From: JBNLBT01 sp050303435
Lineage (GTDB): Bacteria; Pseudomonadota; Gammaproteobacteria; Xanthomonadales; Marinicellaceae
Reading direction: 5' to 3'
DNA length: 64,000 bases
Assembly: GCA_050303435.1 (NCBI GenBank)
Contig: JBNLBT010000009.1
Span: forward strand, 1-64,000
Shown: in pieces, positions 17,591-25,549 of the stretch
Position numbering within the stretch: the stretch's first letter is position 1
Layout: each line of letters starts with the position of its first letter
Made by a program: the position numbers and the translations under genes
Notes under the pieces: generated by a model
Databases searched by the model: none
Told to the model about the DNA's origin: nothing
Seen by the model: only the letters and a program-made list of their open reading frames with translations

Positions 17591-18379
17591 CTAGCACAAC
17601 TGCCTGAGTTTCTCCAATTTTTTTCTGGTTTCTTCGCACGGCACTGGATCCCCTGCGGGCGGCAGCACCACGGTGGTTTTGATGTCCATTTCCGCGGCCG
17701 CCAGATCGACCAGTTGCACCACATCTGCACGGAACGTTTCAATCGGCAGCACCGCGCATTCGTACAGCGTCACGGGGTGCGTCGGCGGGTAATAATCCAG
17801 CAGCGCATCGACCAGCAGTTGTCGCTGAGCCTGCGGCACCGACAAAGCCCTCAGAGCCTGATCGCCGGTCAGCGCCATTTGCCACAGCACCAGCCAGGCC
17901 GCGGTGTCCACGGTTTTTCTATGCAACAGGAAACGCGTGGCCTCATAGTGCACACAACCGGGTCGTCCCGGATCAATGCCCAAATCGGCGTACAGACAAT
18001 CTTCAGCGGATATGCCCGGCTCCATGTGGGCCTTGATGCCGGCTTTACGCGCCAGTTTGATGACCTCATGCGGCGCCCAGGTGAACACCCCGGGATGGCC
18101 GTAGAATGCAGCGCAGACGCTGCGCCCCTTGTGCACTTCGGCGAGAATGTCACGAACCATATTGCGGTAGGTGTCCATGCGCGAGATCTCTGGTCGGTAG
18201 TGTCCTTGCAAAGACCTCACATCGTCGTTCATGCCCATCACCCACTCTTCAACCAGCGAATGCGATGCCGCAATGAACACCACATCGGCCTGTTCAATGC
18301 TGTTGCGGCAAATCGGGCTGATGTGCGCCCCCAGCGTCATGCCGGTGCCCACCACAATCAATCGTCCTTCTGTATTCAC
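17591..18379 (-). CDS. Borosin alpha-N-methyltransferase (tetrapyrrole-methylase fold)
   Basis: 262-aa SAM-dependent enzyme that should methylate backbone amides of a peptide. It has the TP-methylase SAM loop VVGTGMTLGAH at the N-terminus. The borosin catalytic residues known from OphMA are at matching spacing: Y61 (OphMA Y66), R67 and Y71 in SRMDTY (R72, Y76), Y93 in FYGHPGVF (Y98). Other shared blocks are PGISAEDCLYADLGIDP and GCVHYEAT. The fungal enzymes carry their core at their own C-terminus; here the protein ends in a short helical tail and the peptide is a separate adjacent gene, the split arrangement. Start is GTG 18379 with GGGAGAGAG upstream. No cobalamin or sirohaem genes are nearby, against a porphyrin role. 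Confidence 0.92.
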   Translation of the reverse strand: MNTEGRLIVVGTGMTLGAHISPICRNSIEQADVVFIAASHSLVEEWVMGMNDDVRSLQGHYRPEISRMDTYRNMVRDILAEVHKGRSVCAAFYGHPGVFTWAPHEVIKLARKAGIKAHMEPGISAEDCLYADLGIDPGRPGCVHYEATRFLLHRKTVDTAAWLVLWQMALTGDQALRALSVPQAQRQLLVDALLDYYPPTHPVTLYECAVLPIETFRADVVQLVDLAAAEMDIKTTVVLPPAGDPVPCEETRKKLEKLRQLC

Positions 18380-18494
18380 TCTGCTCTCTCCCGGGCACCT
18401 GCACCCGTTGTCAATTAATCACTGCCTTGGCGGCACTGCGGCCAGTCGTTGCACCGGGCATGGCACAGCCTTCGACCGATGGGCGTCGGCAGAA

Positions 18495-19019
18495 TCAGTC
18501 AGGCCGATGCATTGCCCAGAGCACGCGCTGTGAATCGGCTTCGATGCCAACCCGTGAAAACCCCAGTTTGGCGTTGGCGCGATTGGCCGCCAAATTGCCC
18601 GGATGGCAGCGCGCCTCTATGCGACGCACGCCCAGATTCGAAAACGCGTATTGCATCAAACGGCGTTTGGCCCGGTGCGCCAGGCCAGTGCGCTGGGCGT
18701 GGCTGCAGACGATGACGCCGATTTCGGCCACGTCCGTCACTCCGGCGCGCCAGATCAAGCCGACCAGACCCGCCGGTTGACTGCTGTGCGGCACTTCAAT
18801 CACCCGCACCAGTTCTTGTGGTGGCGCACTTTGCATGCGCTTCAGAGTCAAAGCAAAGCGGCGTTGCAAGGATTCAAGCGGCCGCACTTCACCAATGAAT
18901 TGCATCAGCGCCGGGTCGCTGTAGACCTGGCAGTAAAACGCACGGTGCTGTGACTGCAGTGGTGTCAAACGAACGGCGTCCTGATCGGAAGAATCTTGGC
19001 TTTGTGCCTGCTCAAACAT
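18495..19019 (-). CDS. GNAT-family N-acetyltransferase (RimJ/RimL-like)
   Basis: 174 aa. The acetyl-CoA fold is recognisable from the order FIGEVRPLESLQRR, VGLIWRAGVTDVAEIGVIV, a Q/R-x-x-G/A loop (HAQRTGLAHRAKRR) and the C-terminal NLAANRANAKLGFSRVG typical of RimJ/RimL-type enzymes that acetylate amino groups. ATG 19019 starts the homologous region; upstream extension to 19283 runs through the L33 gene terminator and is not coding. It lies 115 nt upstream of the borosin methyltransferase on the same strand, so it may be a tailoring or unrelated enzyme. The acceptor substrate is not predictable. Confidence 0.85.
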   Translation of the reverse strand: MFEQAQSQDSSDQDAVRLTPLQSQHRAFYCQVYSDPALMQFIGEVRPLESLQRRFALTLKRMQSAPPQELVRVIEVPHSSQPAGLVGLIWRAGVTDVAEIGVIVCSHAQRTGLAHRAKRRLMQYAFSNLGVRRIEARCHPGNLAANRANAKLGFSRVGIEADSQRVLWAMHRPD

Positions 19020-19093
19020 ATCGGCGAAACCGCGGCTAACTGACGAATGTATGACTTTACACCAAGCCCCGCTCAGCGACAAGTTGCAAAAAA

Positions 19094-19115
19094 AAGAGCG
19101 CATGACTGCGCTCTT
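19094..19115 (-). terminator. Intrinsic terminator of the rpsP-rpmG operon
   Basis: A 9-bp stem, AAGAGCGCA (19094-19102) with TGCGCTCTT (19107-19115), has a 4-nt loop. Read on the minus strand it is followed by eight T. It lies 40 nt after the rpmG stop and before the acetyltransferase gene. Confidence 0.9.
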
Positions 19116-19155
19116 GAACTTTCGACCGGTCCCTGAATCGGGACGGGTTGTCAGA

Positions 19156-19311
19156 TCACTTGATCTTCTTCTCGTTGTAGACCACGTGTTTTCTGACCAC
19201 CGGATCGTATTTTTTGACTTCCATCTTGTCCGGTGTGTTTTTCTTGTTTTTATCGGTGGTGTAGTAGTGGCCGGTGCCGGCACTGGATACCAGTTTGATT
19301 TTCTCTCTCAT
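19156..19311 (-). CDS. rpmG: 50S ribosomal protein L33
   Basis: 51 aa, beginning MREKIKLVSSAGTGHYYTT and ending NEKKIK. The pattern K.LVS.AGTGH.Y.T.KNK....K.E..KYDP..RKHV.Y.E.KIK is that of bacterial L33. The zinc-binding cysteines of the C+ form are absent, so this is the Zn-independent version common in gammaproteobacteria. It is the last gene of the operon, 2 nt after rpmB, and is followed by the intrinsic terminator. The reading frame is too short for a length-filtered gene list but is certain by composition and position. Confidence 0.96.
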   Translation of the reverse strand: MREKIKLVSSAGTGHYYTTDKNKKNTPDKMEVKKYDPVVRKHVVYNEKKIK

Positions 19312-19313
19312 GA

Positions 19314-19550
19314 TTACACCTTTTCTCCGCGGCTGCGCATTTCAGCCAAAACCGCATCAATGCCTTTTTTGTCGATGATGCGCATACCTTGAGTCGACAC
19401 CCTCAATTTCACCCAGCGATTTTCGCTCTCCACCCAGAATCTGTGCGATTGCAGATTCGGCAGAAATCGACGTCTGGTTTTATTCATGGCATGAGAAACG
19501 TTGTTGCCCACGGCGGTTTTCTTACCTGTGACTTGACATACTCTGGACAT
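19314..19550 (-). CDS. rpmB: 50S ribosomal protein L28
   Basis: 78 aa, the usual length. MSRVCQVTGKKTAVGNNVSH and NKTRRRFLPNLQSHRFW are canonical L28 blocks. The zinc-type CxxC pairs are absent, consistent with gammaproteobacterial L28. It lies between rplS (9-nt gap) and rpmG. In Escherichia coli rpmB-rpmG form their own operon next to dfp; here they continue the rpsP operon, which would co-express four ribosomal proteins and two maturation factors. Confidence 0.97.
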   Translation of the reverse strand: MSRVCQVTGKKTAVGNNVSHAMNKTRRRFLPNLQSHRFWVESENRWVKLRVSTQGMRIIDKKGIDAVLAEMRSRGEKV

Positions 19551-19559
19551 GATATTCTC

Positions 19560-19916
19560 CTATTTTTTGGTGTCCAACTTCTCGGCGATGCGGGCCGCTT
19601 TGCCTTCGCGTCCGCGCAGATAGTACAGCTTGGCACGGCGCACTTTACCGCGGCGCTTCACCTGCACATTGTCGATCAGTGGGCTGTGTGTCTGGAACAC
19701 GCGCTCAACCCCTTCGCCGTGCGAGATTTTACGCACAGTGAAGGCTGAATTGATGCCCCGGTTTCTGATGGCAATCACCACACCTTCAAAATTCTGAACA
19801 CGCTCGCGCTTGCCTTCAGTCACCTTCACGCCCACCACAACGGTGTCGCCGGCGCTGAATTTCGGCAGATCCGATCTCAGCTGTTCAGCTTCCAGTTCTT
19901 TAATAATATCGCTCAT
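19560..19916 (-). CDS. rplS: 50S ribosomal protein L19
   Basis: 118 aa. Family blocks are visible: PKFSAGDTVVVGVKVTEGKRERVQNFEG, NRGINSAFTVRKISHGEGVERVF (quoted as separate motifs) and KVRRAKLYYLRGREGKAARI. L19 sits at the 30S-50S interface. Start ATG 19916 overlaps the trmD stop by 4 nt (ATGA), so translation is coupled. Standard position in the rpsP-rimM-trmD-rplS operon. Confidence 0.97.
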   Translation of the reverse strand: MSDIIKELEAEQLRSDLPKFSAGDTVVVGVKVTEGKRERVQNFEGVVIAIRNRGINSAFTVRKISHGEGVERVFQTHSPLIDNVQVKRRGKVRRAKLYYLRGREGKAARIAEKLDTKK

Positions 19917-20650
19917 GGCTTTGTCTCATTTTCTGTGTTTCTCTGGGAACGTGAAGCCTGATTGTCTTCAGAGGTTCCTGCCAACAAATCGGGTCGTTTC
20001 AGTTTTGTCAAACGCACGGCTTCTTGTGTGCGCCACGCCTCAATGGCCTGATGGTGGCCACTGAGCAAAACTTCAGGCACTCCCGAGTCGCCCAATAGTT
20101 CCGAACGGGTGTATTGCGGACACCCCAACCGCGCGTGCATGAATGAATCATCGCGGGCCGAATCTTCATCGCCCAGCACGCCAGGCAATAAACGCGTCAC
20201 CGCATCCATCACCGCACCAGCGGCCAGTTCACCGCCGCTGATGACGAAATCACCGAGTGACAATTCCTCATCCACGTGGCGATCTATGAAGCGCTGGTCA
20301 ATGCCTTCATAGCGTCCACACAACAGCGTCATCGAAGACCTTTGTGCCAAACGCTTTACACCGGTCTGATCCAGCCTGCGTCCTTGCGGGCTTAAACAGA
20401 TCAGATGTTCATGCGTGCCACTCTGCTGCACGTGCTGCAGGGTGCGCCACAACGGGTCGTACATCATCACCATGCCCGGCCCGCCCCCGTAGGGTCTGTC
20501 GTCCACGTTGTTGTGCCGGTTTTCAGCAAAATCGCGCGGATTGTGACAGTGCAACTCGATCAATTTTCGTTGCAGCGCCCGGCCAATCACACCATGGGAC
20601 ATTGCCTGTTTGACCATGTCCGGAAACAGCGTGATGACATGAAATATCAT
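19913..20650 (-). CDS. trmD: tRNA (guanine-N1-)-methyltransferase TrmD
   Basis: 245-aa SPOUT methyltransferase that makes m1G37 in tRNAs reading CNN codons and prevents +1 frameshifting. Motifs: FHVITLFPDMV at the N-terminus, DDRPYGGGPGMVMMYDPL, the knot region LLCGRYEGIDQRFIDRHVDEE with SLGDFVISGGELA, and the late PQYTRSELLGDSGVPEVLLSGHH block. All are canonical. ATG 20650 overlaps the rimM stop by 4 nt and its stop overlaps the rplS start. Confidence 0.97.
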   Translation of the reverse strand: MIFHVITLFPDMVKQAMSHGVIGRALQRKLIELHCHNPRDFAENRHNNVDDRPYGGGPGMVMMYDPLWRTLQHVQQSGTHEHLICLSPQGRRLDQTGVKRLAQRSSMTLLCGRYEGIDQRFIDRHVDEELSLGDFVISGGELAAGAVMDAVTRLLPGVLGDEDSARDDSFMHARLGCPQYTRSELLGDSGVPEVLLSGHHQAIEAWRTQEAVRLTKLKRPDLLAGTSEDNQASRSQRNTENETKP

Positions 20651-21129
20651 GCGTCCAACGCCTGCCAGTCCACCACAATGCGCCGTGCGTCCAGATCCAC
20701 TGCACGGATCACCTCGTCGCGAACGAAAGGAATCAATTCCTCTCGCTGTCCCTTGACGATCAACACATCGTTCGCGCCGGTTTCCATCAATCCGGTCACC
20801 TCGCCGAAGGATTCACCCTCAAGGTTCACCACTTCAAGTCCCAGCAGGTCGCACCAGTAATGGTGACCCGCTTCCGGTGGCTGCATCCATTCACGCCGAA
20901 TGCTGATGTCGTGGCCGACCCATTTCTCGGCGTCGGTGCGGTCCGCATCGCTGGCGAATCGGACCAGTATTTTTTTGCCCTGGACGGCGCCTTCAAACGC
21001 CCCAATGGTTTGGCCGTTGACCACCCATTCCGGGTAGTCGAGTATTTGTGCTCTTGGCTGACTGAATGAATTCACCTTCAGCCAGCCTTTCAGGCCGTGA
21101 CAAGCAACGATCCGGCCAATTGTGATCAT
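20647..21129 (-). CDS. rimM: Ribosome maturation factor RimM
   Basis: 160 aa, with an N-terminal beta-barrel (ITIGRIVACHGLKGWLKVNSF) and a C-terminal PRC-barrel (YWCDLLGLEVVNLEGESFGEV, and LIPFVRDEVIRAVDLDARRI). RimM assists assembly of the 30S head near protein S19. Start ATG 21129 follows the rpsP stop by 16 nt. The operon position between rpsP and trmD confirms the call. Confidence 0.95.
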   Translation of the reverse strand: MITIGRIVACHGLKGWLKVNSFSQPRAQILDYPEWVVNGQTIGAFEGAVQGKKILVRFASDADRTDAEKWVGHDISIRREWMQPPEAGHHYWCDLLGLEVVNLEGESFGEVTGLMETGANDVLIVKGQREELIPFVRDEVIRAVDLDARRIVVDWQALDA

Positions 21130-21145
21130 CTGCCTGTCCGCCGGA

Positions 21146-21394
21146 TCAGGCTGTTTTCGCCGCCTGTCTCAACAATTGGGTCACGCGCGAAGACGCCTGT
21201 GCGCCTTGTCCGATCCAATGGTTGGCGCGTTCAACATCAATGTTCAGCTTGACTTCCTGACCGCGGGCCACCGGGTTGTAAAAACCCAGACGCTCCAATG
21301 CATTGCCGTCGCCGCTGTTGCGGGAATCGGTCACCACCACCTTGTAAAATGGCGCTTTTTTGGCGCCGTGACGGACCAGTTTGATTTTGACCAT
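21146..21394 (-). CDS. rpsP: 30S ribosomal protein S16
   Basis: 82 aa. MVKIKLVRHGAKKAPFYKVV and RNSGDGNALERLGFYNPVA are the standard S16 blocks. First gene of the operon rpsP-rimM-trmD-rplS-rpmB-rpmG. An AGAGG lies 8 nt upstream of ATG 21394. A candidate promoter lies about 45 nt upstream. Confidence 0.97.
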   Translation of the reverse strand: MVKIKLVRHGAKKAPFYKVVVTDSRNSGDGNALERLGFYNPVARGQEVKLNIDVERANHWIGQGAQASSRVTQLLRQAAKTA

Positions 21395-21437
21395 AATAAG
21401 CCTCTAAAAAATCCAGGGTGTACAAAAGACCGGGAAT

Positions 21438-21465
21438 TTTATATGAATTTTGTTTGATATGACAG
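21438..21465 (-). promoter_or_regulatory. Candidate promoter of the rpsP operon
   Basis: On the minus strand CTGTCA (21460-21465) and TATAAA (21438-21443) are 16 nt apart, and the region between the M1 peptidase and rpsP is AT-rich. The -35 match is only 4 of 6. Confidence 0.4.
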
Positions 21466-21487
21466 TGTTTTTTTGGGTTTTTTCAGC

Positions 21488-23350
21488 TCAGTTGCTTTCC
21501 CCAATCAGCGCTTCAATGCGCGCACGCGTGACCACATGATACAACGGTCGAGCCTGTGCATACACCGCCTGTGCCCAGCGCAAATGTTCTGGCTGTTCGG
21601 CCAGCGCCTGGTAAAGGGGCACGATCAAGCGCAATCGACCCACCGTGTTCAGATAACGCGCCAGGCCATCAAAGGATGTCCGGTGGTTTTGTTCAATCAC
21701 CAGGCGGTACCAGTAATGCAAAATTTCCAGGTTGTCGCTGGCGTTGAGACCAAAATCGGTGCCCAGTTGCTGCATCTGCGCGGCATTCACCCGACCCGAC
21801 GCCTGGGTCAGCCAATACACCCACTGCTGTGTGTTCCATTCGTCTGTGTGCAGTGCATTGAAACTCTTGTCCCCGGCCAACCACGCGGCCAGATCGGCGT
21901 CCATGCGGTCAAACACCGGCGTTTGTGGCACCGGCATCGTCGCCGGCAGACCGGGCGCATACAGCCACTCCTTCACCTGGTCAAGCGTGACCACACCCGG
22001 ATTCGGCTGCAGCAGATGGTCCTGCAGATGGCGCAGGAAGGTGGCCGTGTCAATGCTCTGAAACGCGTGGTCATTGAAATAACTGAGTAAAAACCCGTCG
22101 AAGCGCTCGCGTCCGAAGGCGCGTTCCAGCCATTCCAGAAAAAAACGCCCTTTCACATACGGCACGTTGGAAAACGCGTCGTCCGGATCGCGTCCGCTGA
22201 AATCGACCACCAGCGACTGATCCGCGGCTGGCAATTGCGCCAGCTCGTCCAACATGTCGCGATGCATCAGCACCGCTTCCAGGCGCTCCTGGCGTGACCC
22301 ATACACGCGCTCGGTGATGCGCGATTCAAAGTACGTGGTGAACCCCTCATTCAGCCACAAATCCTGCCAGCTGGCGTTGGTCACCAGATTGCCGGACCAG
22401 GAATGCGCCAGTTCATGCGCGATCAGTGAAACCAGGGTGCGATCCCCGGACAACACCGTGGGTGTAATGAAAGACAGGCGCGGGTTTTCCATGCCGCCGT
22501 ATGGGAAACTGGCAGGCAACATCAACAGGTCGTATTGCTGCCAGCGATACGGCCCGTAAAGCGACTCGCCCACCTGCATCATTTGTTCCGTGTCGGCGAA
22601 TTCCCACACGGCACGATCCAGTACGGACTGCTCAGCCCACACCCCGACGCGCGGTGAGATGGCGCGGTAATGCAAATCCCCGCTGGCCAGAGCGATGAGA
22701 TACGCCGGCACCGGTTGCTGCATGCTGAAGTGGTACACCCCGTTTTTACTGCGTTGCGTTTCATTGTCCGCGCCCATCACTGCGCGCAGCCGTTGCGGCA
22801 CCTGCACTCGGGCCGTGAACGTCTGACGCACGCTGGGCGTGTCCTGCAACGGCAACCAGCTGCGCGCATGTATCGCCTGGGACTGGGAATACATGAATGG
22901 CTGGGCGCCGGTCTGGTCAGCACTCAGCCATTGCAAACCGGTGGCTTCCGGATCGCTGCTGTGACGCACACACACCGGCGTGTTGTCGGCCGGCATCTCT
23001 ATGCGCAAGGCCTGGCCCAGCAAAGCATCAGGCGCATCCAGGCTCCACTGCAAAGACGTCTGTTCAGAGGCGCGTTGAACGTACACCGCGTGCACCGTCA
23101 GATCACGCGTGTCCAACACCAGCGTTTGTGCCTCCGGGTCAATCCGGCGTGTGTGCAGACAGGTCTCACCATGAATCCGGCTGGCCTCAAAATCCACGCG
23201 CAGATCCAGATCCAAATGCACCACCTGCACCGCGTTGATGTTGGCGTGACTGTGCGGATCGGCGGTGTTGGCCGGCGAGCGGGTGAGGGTGTTTTCAATG
23301 CGTTGGCTGCAGCCGTTGAGCAACAGCAACACAGGCAGAATGATTCGCAT
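21488..23350 (-). CDS. M1-family zinc aminopeptidase lipoprotein (LTA4H-like)
   Basis: 620 aa from ATG 23350. The N-terminus MRIILPVLLLLNGCSQ is a lipoprotein signal with lipobox LNGC, so the enzyme is anchored to a membrane; the residues after Cys (SQ) predict the outer membrane. The M1 exopeptidase motif is YGGMENPRL, zinc ligands are HELAHSW and the Glu of LWLNEGFTTYFE. The C-terminal helical domain (about 460-620) resembles the leukotriene-A4-hydrolase type more than PepN. It follows the uvrY-like gene by 63 nt on the same strand and precedes rpsP. Likely role is periplasmic peptide trimming. Confidence 0.9.
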   Translation of the reverse strand: MRIILPVLLLLNGCSQRIENTLTRSPANTADPHSHANINAVQVVHLDLDLRVDFEASRIHGETCLHTRRIDPEAQTLVLDTRDLTVHAVYVQRASEQTSLQWSLDAPDALLGQALRIEMPADNTPVCVRHSSDPEATGLQWLSADQTGAQPFMYSQSQAIHARSWLPLQDTPSVRQTFTARVQVPQRLRAVMGADNETQRSKNGVYHFSMQQPVPAYLIALASGDLHYRAISPRVGVWAEQSVLDRAVWEFADTEQMMQVGESLYGPYRWQQYDLLMLPASFPYGGMENPRLSFITPTVLSGDRTLVSLIAHELAHSWSGNLVTNASWQDLWLNEGFTTYFESRITERVYGSRQERLEAVLMHRDMLDELAQLPAADQSLVVDFSGRDPDDAFSNVPYVKGRFFLEWLERAFGRERFDGFLLSYFNDHAFQSIDTATFLRHLQDHLLQPNPGVVTLDQVKEWLYAPGLPATMPVPQTPVFDRMDADLAAWLAGDKSFNALHTDEWNTQQWVYWLTQASGRVNAAQMQQLGTDFGLNASDNLEILHYWYRLVIEQNHRTSFDGLARYLNTVGRLRLIVPLYQALAEQPEHLRWAQAVYAQARPLYHVVTRARIEALIGESN

Positions 23351-23413
23351 GGTGTACTTTTCCCAAATGGATATGAACGATTGGCCCGGGTGAGGGGGGT
23401 CTGTTTGCACGCT

Positions 23414-24061
23414 TCAGAGGGTCGATTCCTCCAGGATGCCGTGTCGGATCGCCAGTTTGGTCAACTGCACTTCGTTTTTCAAATCCAGCTTTTCCAGTAA
23501 ACGGTATTTATAGGTGGCCACGGTCTTTTCGTTGAGATTCAGCAGAAAACCAATCTCCTTAGCGCGCTTGCCCTGAATCACCATCATCATGACTTCCATT
23601 TCGCGATTGGACAACACATCAAAGGGCGAGTCATTGCCCGCACCGGGCAGCATCGACAAAGCCATCTGCTGGGCAATGTCGGCGCCCACGTATTTGCCGC
23701 CGGCGTGCACCCGACGAATGGCTTTTTCCAGTTCCGACGATTCACAGCCCTTGGTCAGATAACCGCTGGCTCCGGCGTCAAGCAATTGTTTTGGAAACGG
23801 GTTTTCCGCGTGCACGGTGAGAATAATGATGCGAATGCCCTGGTCGGCATTGACAATGCGTCGGGTGGCTTCAATGCCACTGATTTTCGGCATATTGACG
23901 TCCATCAACATGACATTCGGCTGCAACTCCCGGGCGGCCTGAATGGCTTGCTCGCCGTCGCCGCATTCGCCCACGATTTCTATGCCCTGCATGTTTTCCA
24001 AAATCAGGCGGATGCCGGTTCTGACTATCTCATGGTCCTCGACCAAAACCACTCTTATCAT
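23414..24061 (-). CDS. uvrY: NarL/FixJ-type response regulator, UvrY/GacA-like
   Basis: 215 aa. Receiver domain with phosphoacceptor D54 (VMLMDVNMP), acidic pair E8/D9 and the switch Lys in GYLTKG. The C-terminal LuxR helix-turn-helix is LSNREMEVMMMVIQGKRAKEIG with ATYKYRLLEKL. The block GCESSELEKAIRRVHAGGKYV and the whole-length match fit UvrY/GacA, the BarA/GacS partner that turns on CsrA-sequestering small RNAs. uvrC, the usual neighbour, is absent. The cognate kinase is not in the window. The symbol is by similarity; other NarL-family members cannot be excluded. Confidence 0.75.
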   Translation of the reverse strand: MIRVVLVEDHEIVRTGIRLILENMQGIEIVGECGDGEQAIQAARELQPNVMLMDVNMPKISGIEATRRIVNADQGIRIIILTVHAENPFPKQLLDAGASGYLTKGCESSELEKAIRRVHAGGKYVGADIAQQMALSMLPGAGNDSPFDVLSNREMEVMMMVIQGKRAKEIGFLLNLNEKTVATYKYRLLEKLDLKNEVQLTKLAIRHGILEESTL

Positions 24062-24190
24062 AATTATCGATGTCCTTCTAATGGGGGGATTTCTCTCACC
24101 CCTAATCTACCCGATTGATTCAGCAATTGCAATCGACCCCGCCTGAATCCAGAGGCGCGATGAATTGATGAACTTTTGTCGAGGTGCAGA

Positions 24191-24196
24191 TATAAT
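24191..24196 (+). promoter_or_regulatory. Perfect -10 box 7 nt before the patatin start codon (leaderless mRNA?)
   Basis: TATAAT at 24191-24196 is followed by only 6 nt before ATG 24203. Initiation at the usual distance would start the mRNA at or within one or two nucleotides of the ATG. No ribosome-binding site fits that ATG. The -35 region is poor. Confidence 0.5.
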
Positions 24197-24202
24197 ACCG
24201 CC

Positions 24203-25429
24203 ATGATCACAGTCAAACCGGCCAGCAAAGCCATCACCAGCAATCGCACATCCGGACTGGCCCTGGCAGGCGGCGGCCCGCTGGGCGCCTTCTACGAATT
24301 GGGTGCCATTTGCGCGCTTGAAGATTGCATCGCTCCGCTGAACCTGACCGATCTGGATGTATACGTGGGCGTCAGCGCAGGGGCCTTCATTGCCGCCGGT
24401 CTGGCCAATGGCATCGACACCGGTGAAATGGTGGCCGTATTCGCCCTCGGCCGACAGAATCACACGCGTTTCAATCCGGACAATTTTTTGCAACCGGCGT
24501 ATCTGGACTACCTGAAGAATCTGATCAGAACACCGGAACTGGTGACTCAGGCGATATGGCAGGTGATCTGCAATCCGTTGTCCACGACCATGGTGGATCT
24601 ACTGGAAATCAGTGGCAAGGCGATTCCCACTGGCATCTTTAACAACAACCGCCTGGAGCGGTTTTTGCGTGAGTACTACGAACACGCCGGCAGCAGCAAC
24701 GACTTTCGCAAATTGAAAAAAGAGCTGCACATCATCGCCTGCGAGCTCAACACCGGCAAAGTGGCCTCATTCAACAACCGCGAAAACGCCGATGTGCCAA
24801 TCTCCAAAGCCATCCAGGCGTCCTGCGCACTGCCCGGTCTGTACGCGCCGGTTGAGATCAATGACACCTTGTACGTGGACGGGGCGTTGCGCCGCACCAT
24901 GAACGCTTCGGCGGCGCTGAAGAAAAACATCCACTTGCTGTTTGCGGTCAACCCCATCGTGCCATTCGAACGCGTCAAGAATCCGAAAAAACCGAGGGGG
25001 CTTGCGGCCGGCGGTTTGCCGATGGTCATGTCACAAACGTTTCGCTCGATTGTGCAGTCGCGACTGAAATCCGGGCTGGAAAAATACGACAGCCTCTTTC
25101 CACACGCCGACATCATTTTGATTGAACCGGATTACAACGATGAAGTGATGTTCACCACCAATTTGTTCAGCTATTCACAACGCGCCAAACTGAGTGAATA
25201 CGCCTTTCAACAAACGCGTCGACACATGCAGCAGAAAGCCGACTCGATTGATGCGGTGTTGAAAAGACACGGCCTGAAACTGGACCGGCCGTGTCTTGAG
25301 GAGACCACGCGTGGGCTCAATGATTTTGTCCAGGGCGGTCACAGCCGCTCCGATTCGATCAGCAGCATGCACCGCTCTCTGGATCAGCTCGAAGCCCTGA
25401 TTCATCGCCTGCAATCGCCCGCCCCCTGA
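24203..25429 (+). CDS. Patatin-like phospholipase
   Basis: 408 aa. The patatin catalytic dyad and oxyanion hole are intact: GGGPLGAFYELG (oxyanion), GVSAGAF (nucleophile Ser) and VDGALRR (Asp). No signal peptide is seen, so it acts in the cytoplasm or on the inner face of the membrane. The middle region (about 95-165) is helical with hydrophobic patches that may contact membrane. Transcribed divergently from uvrY and convergently to the phasin gene, from a possible leaderless promoter. Acyl hydrolase activity on phospholipid is the family expectation. A link to PHA granules through the neighbouring phasin is possible but unproven. Confidence 0.88.
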   Translation: MITVKPASKAITSNRTSGLALAGGGPLGAFYELGAICALEDCIAPLNLTDLDVYVGVSAGAFIAAGLANGIDTGEMVAVFALGRQNHTRFNPDNFLQPAYLDYLKNLIRTPELVTQAIWQVICNPLSTTMVDLLEISGKAIPTGIFNNNRLERFLREYYEHAGSSNDFRKLKKELHIIACELNTGKVASFNNRENADVPISKAIQASCALPGLYAPVEINDTLYVDGALRRTMNASAALKKNIHLLFAVNPIVPFERVKNPKKPRGLAAGGLPMVMSQTFRSIVQSRLKSGLEKYDSLFPHADIILIEPDYNDEVMFTTNLFSYSQRAKLSEYAFQQTRRHMQQKADSIDAVLKRHGLKLDRPCLEETTRGLNDFVQGGHSRSDSISSMHRSLDQLEALIHRLQSPAP

Positions 25430-25506
25430 GATTCTCACCGCACGATCTGAAGCGGCTTTGCCGGCACTGGAGGAATGCGCCATTGCATGGATTCTGCCCA
25501 AAAAAA

Positions 25507-25524
25507 ACCCGCCGGTTGGCGGGT
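25507..25524 (-). terminator. Intrinsic terminator of the phasin gene
   Basis: Stem ACCCGCC (25507-25513) with GGCGGGT (25518-25524), loop GGTT. On the minus strand a run of eight T follows. Confidence 0.9.
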
Positions 25525-25549
25525 CTTTACAGCGTGTGGGCCAGGCCCA

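Noticed and set aside
17591..18379. Precorrin/sirohaem or diphthine methyltransferase
   Set aside because: Same fold, but the SRMDTY, FYGHPGVF and SAEDCL blocks are borosin-specific as I know them, and there are no porphyrin genes nearby.
18409..18414. Perfect TTGACA upstream of the borosin methyltransferase
   Set aside because: No acceptable -10 box lies 16-18 nt downstream on the minus strand, so it was not called a promoter.
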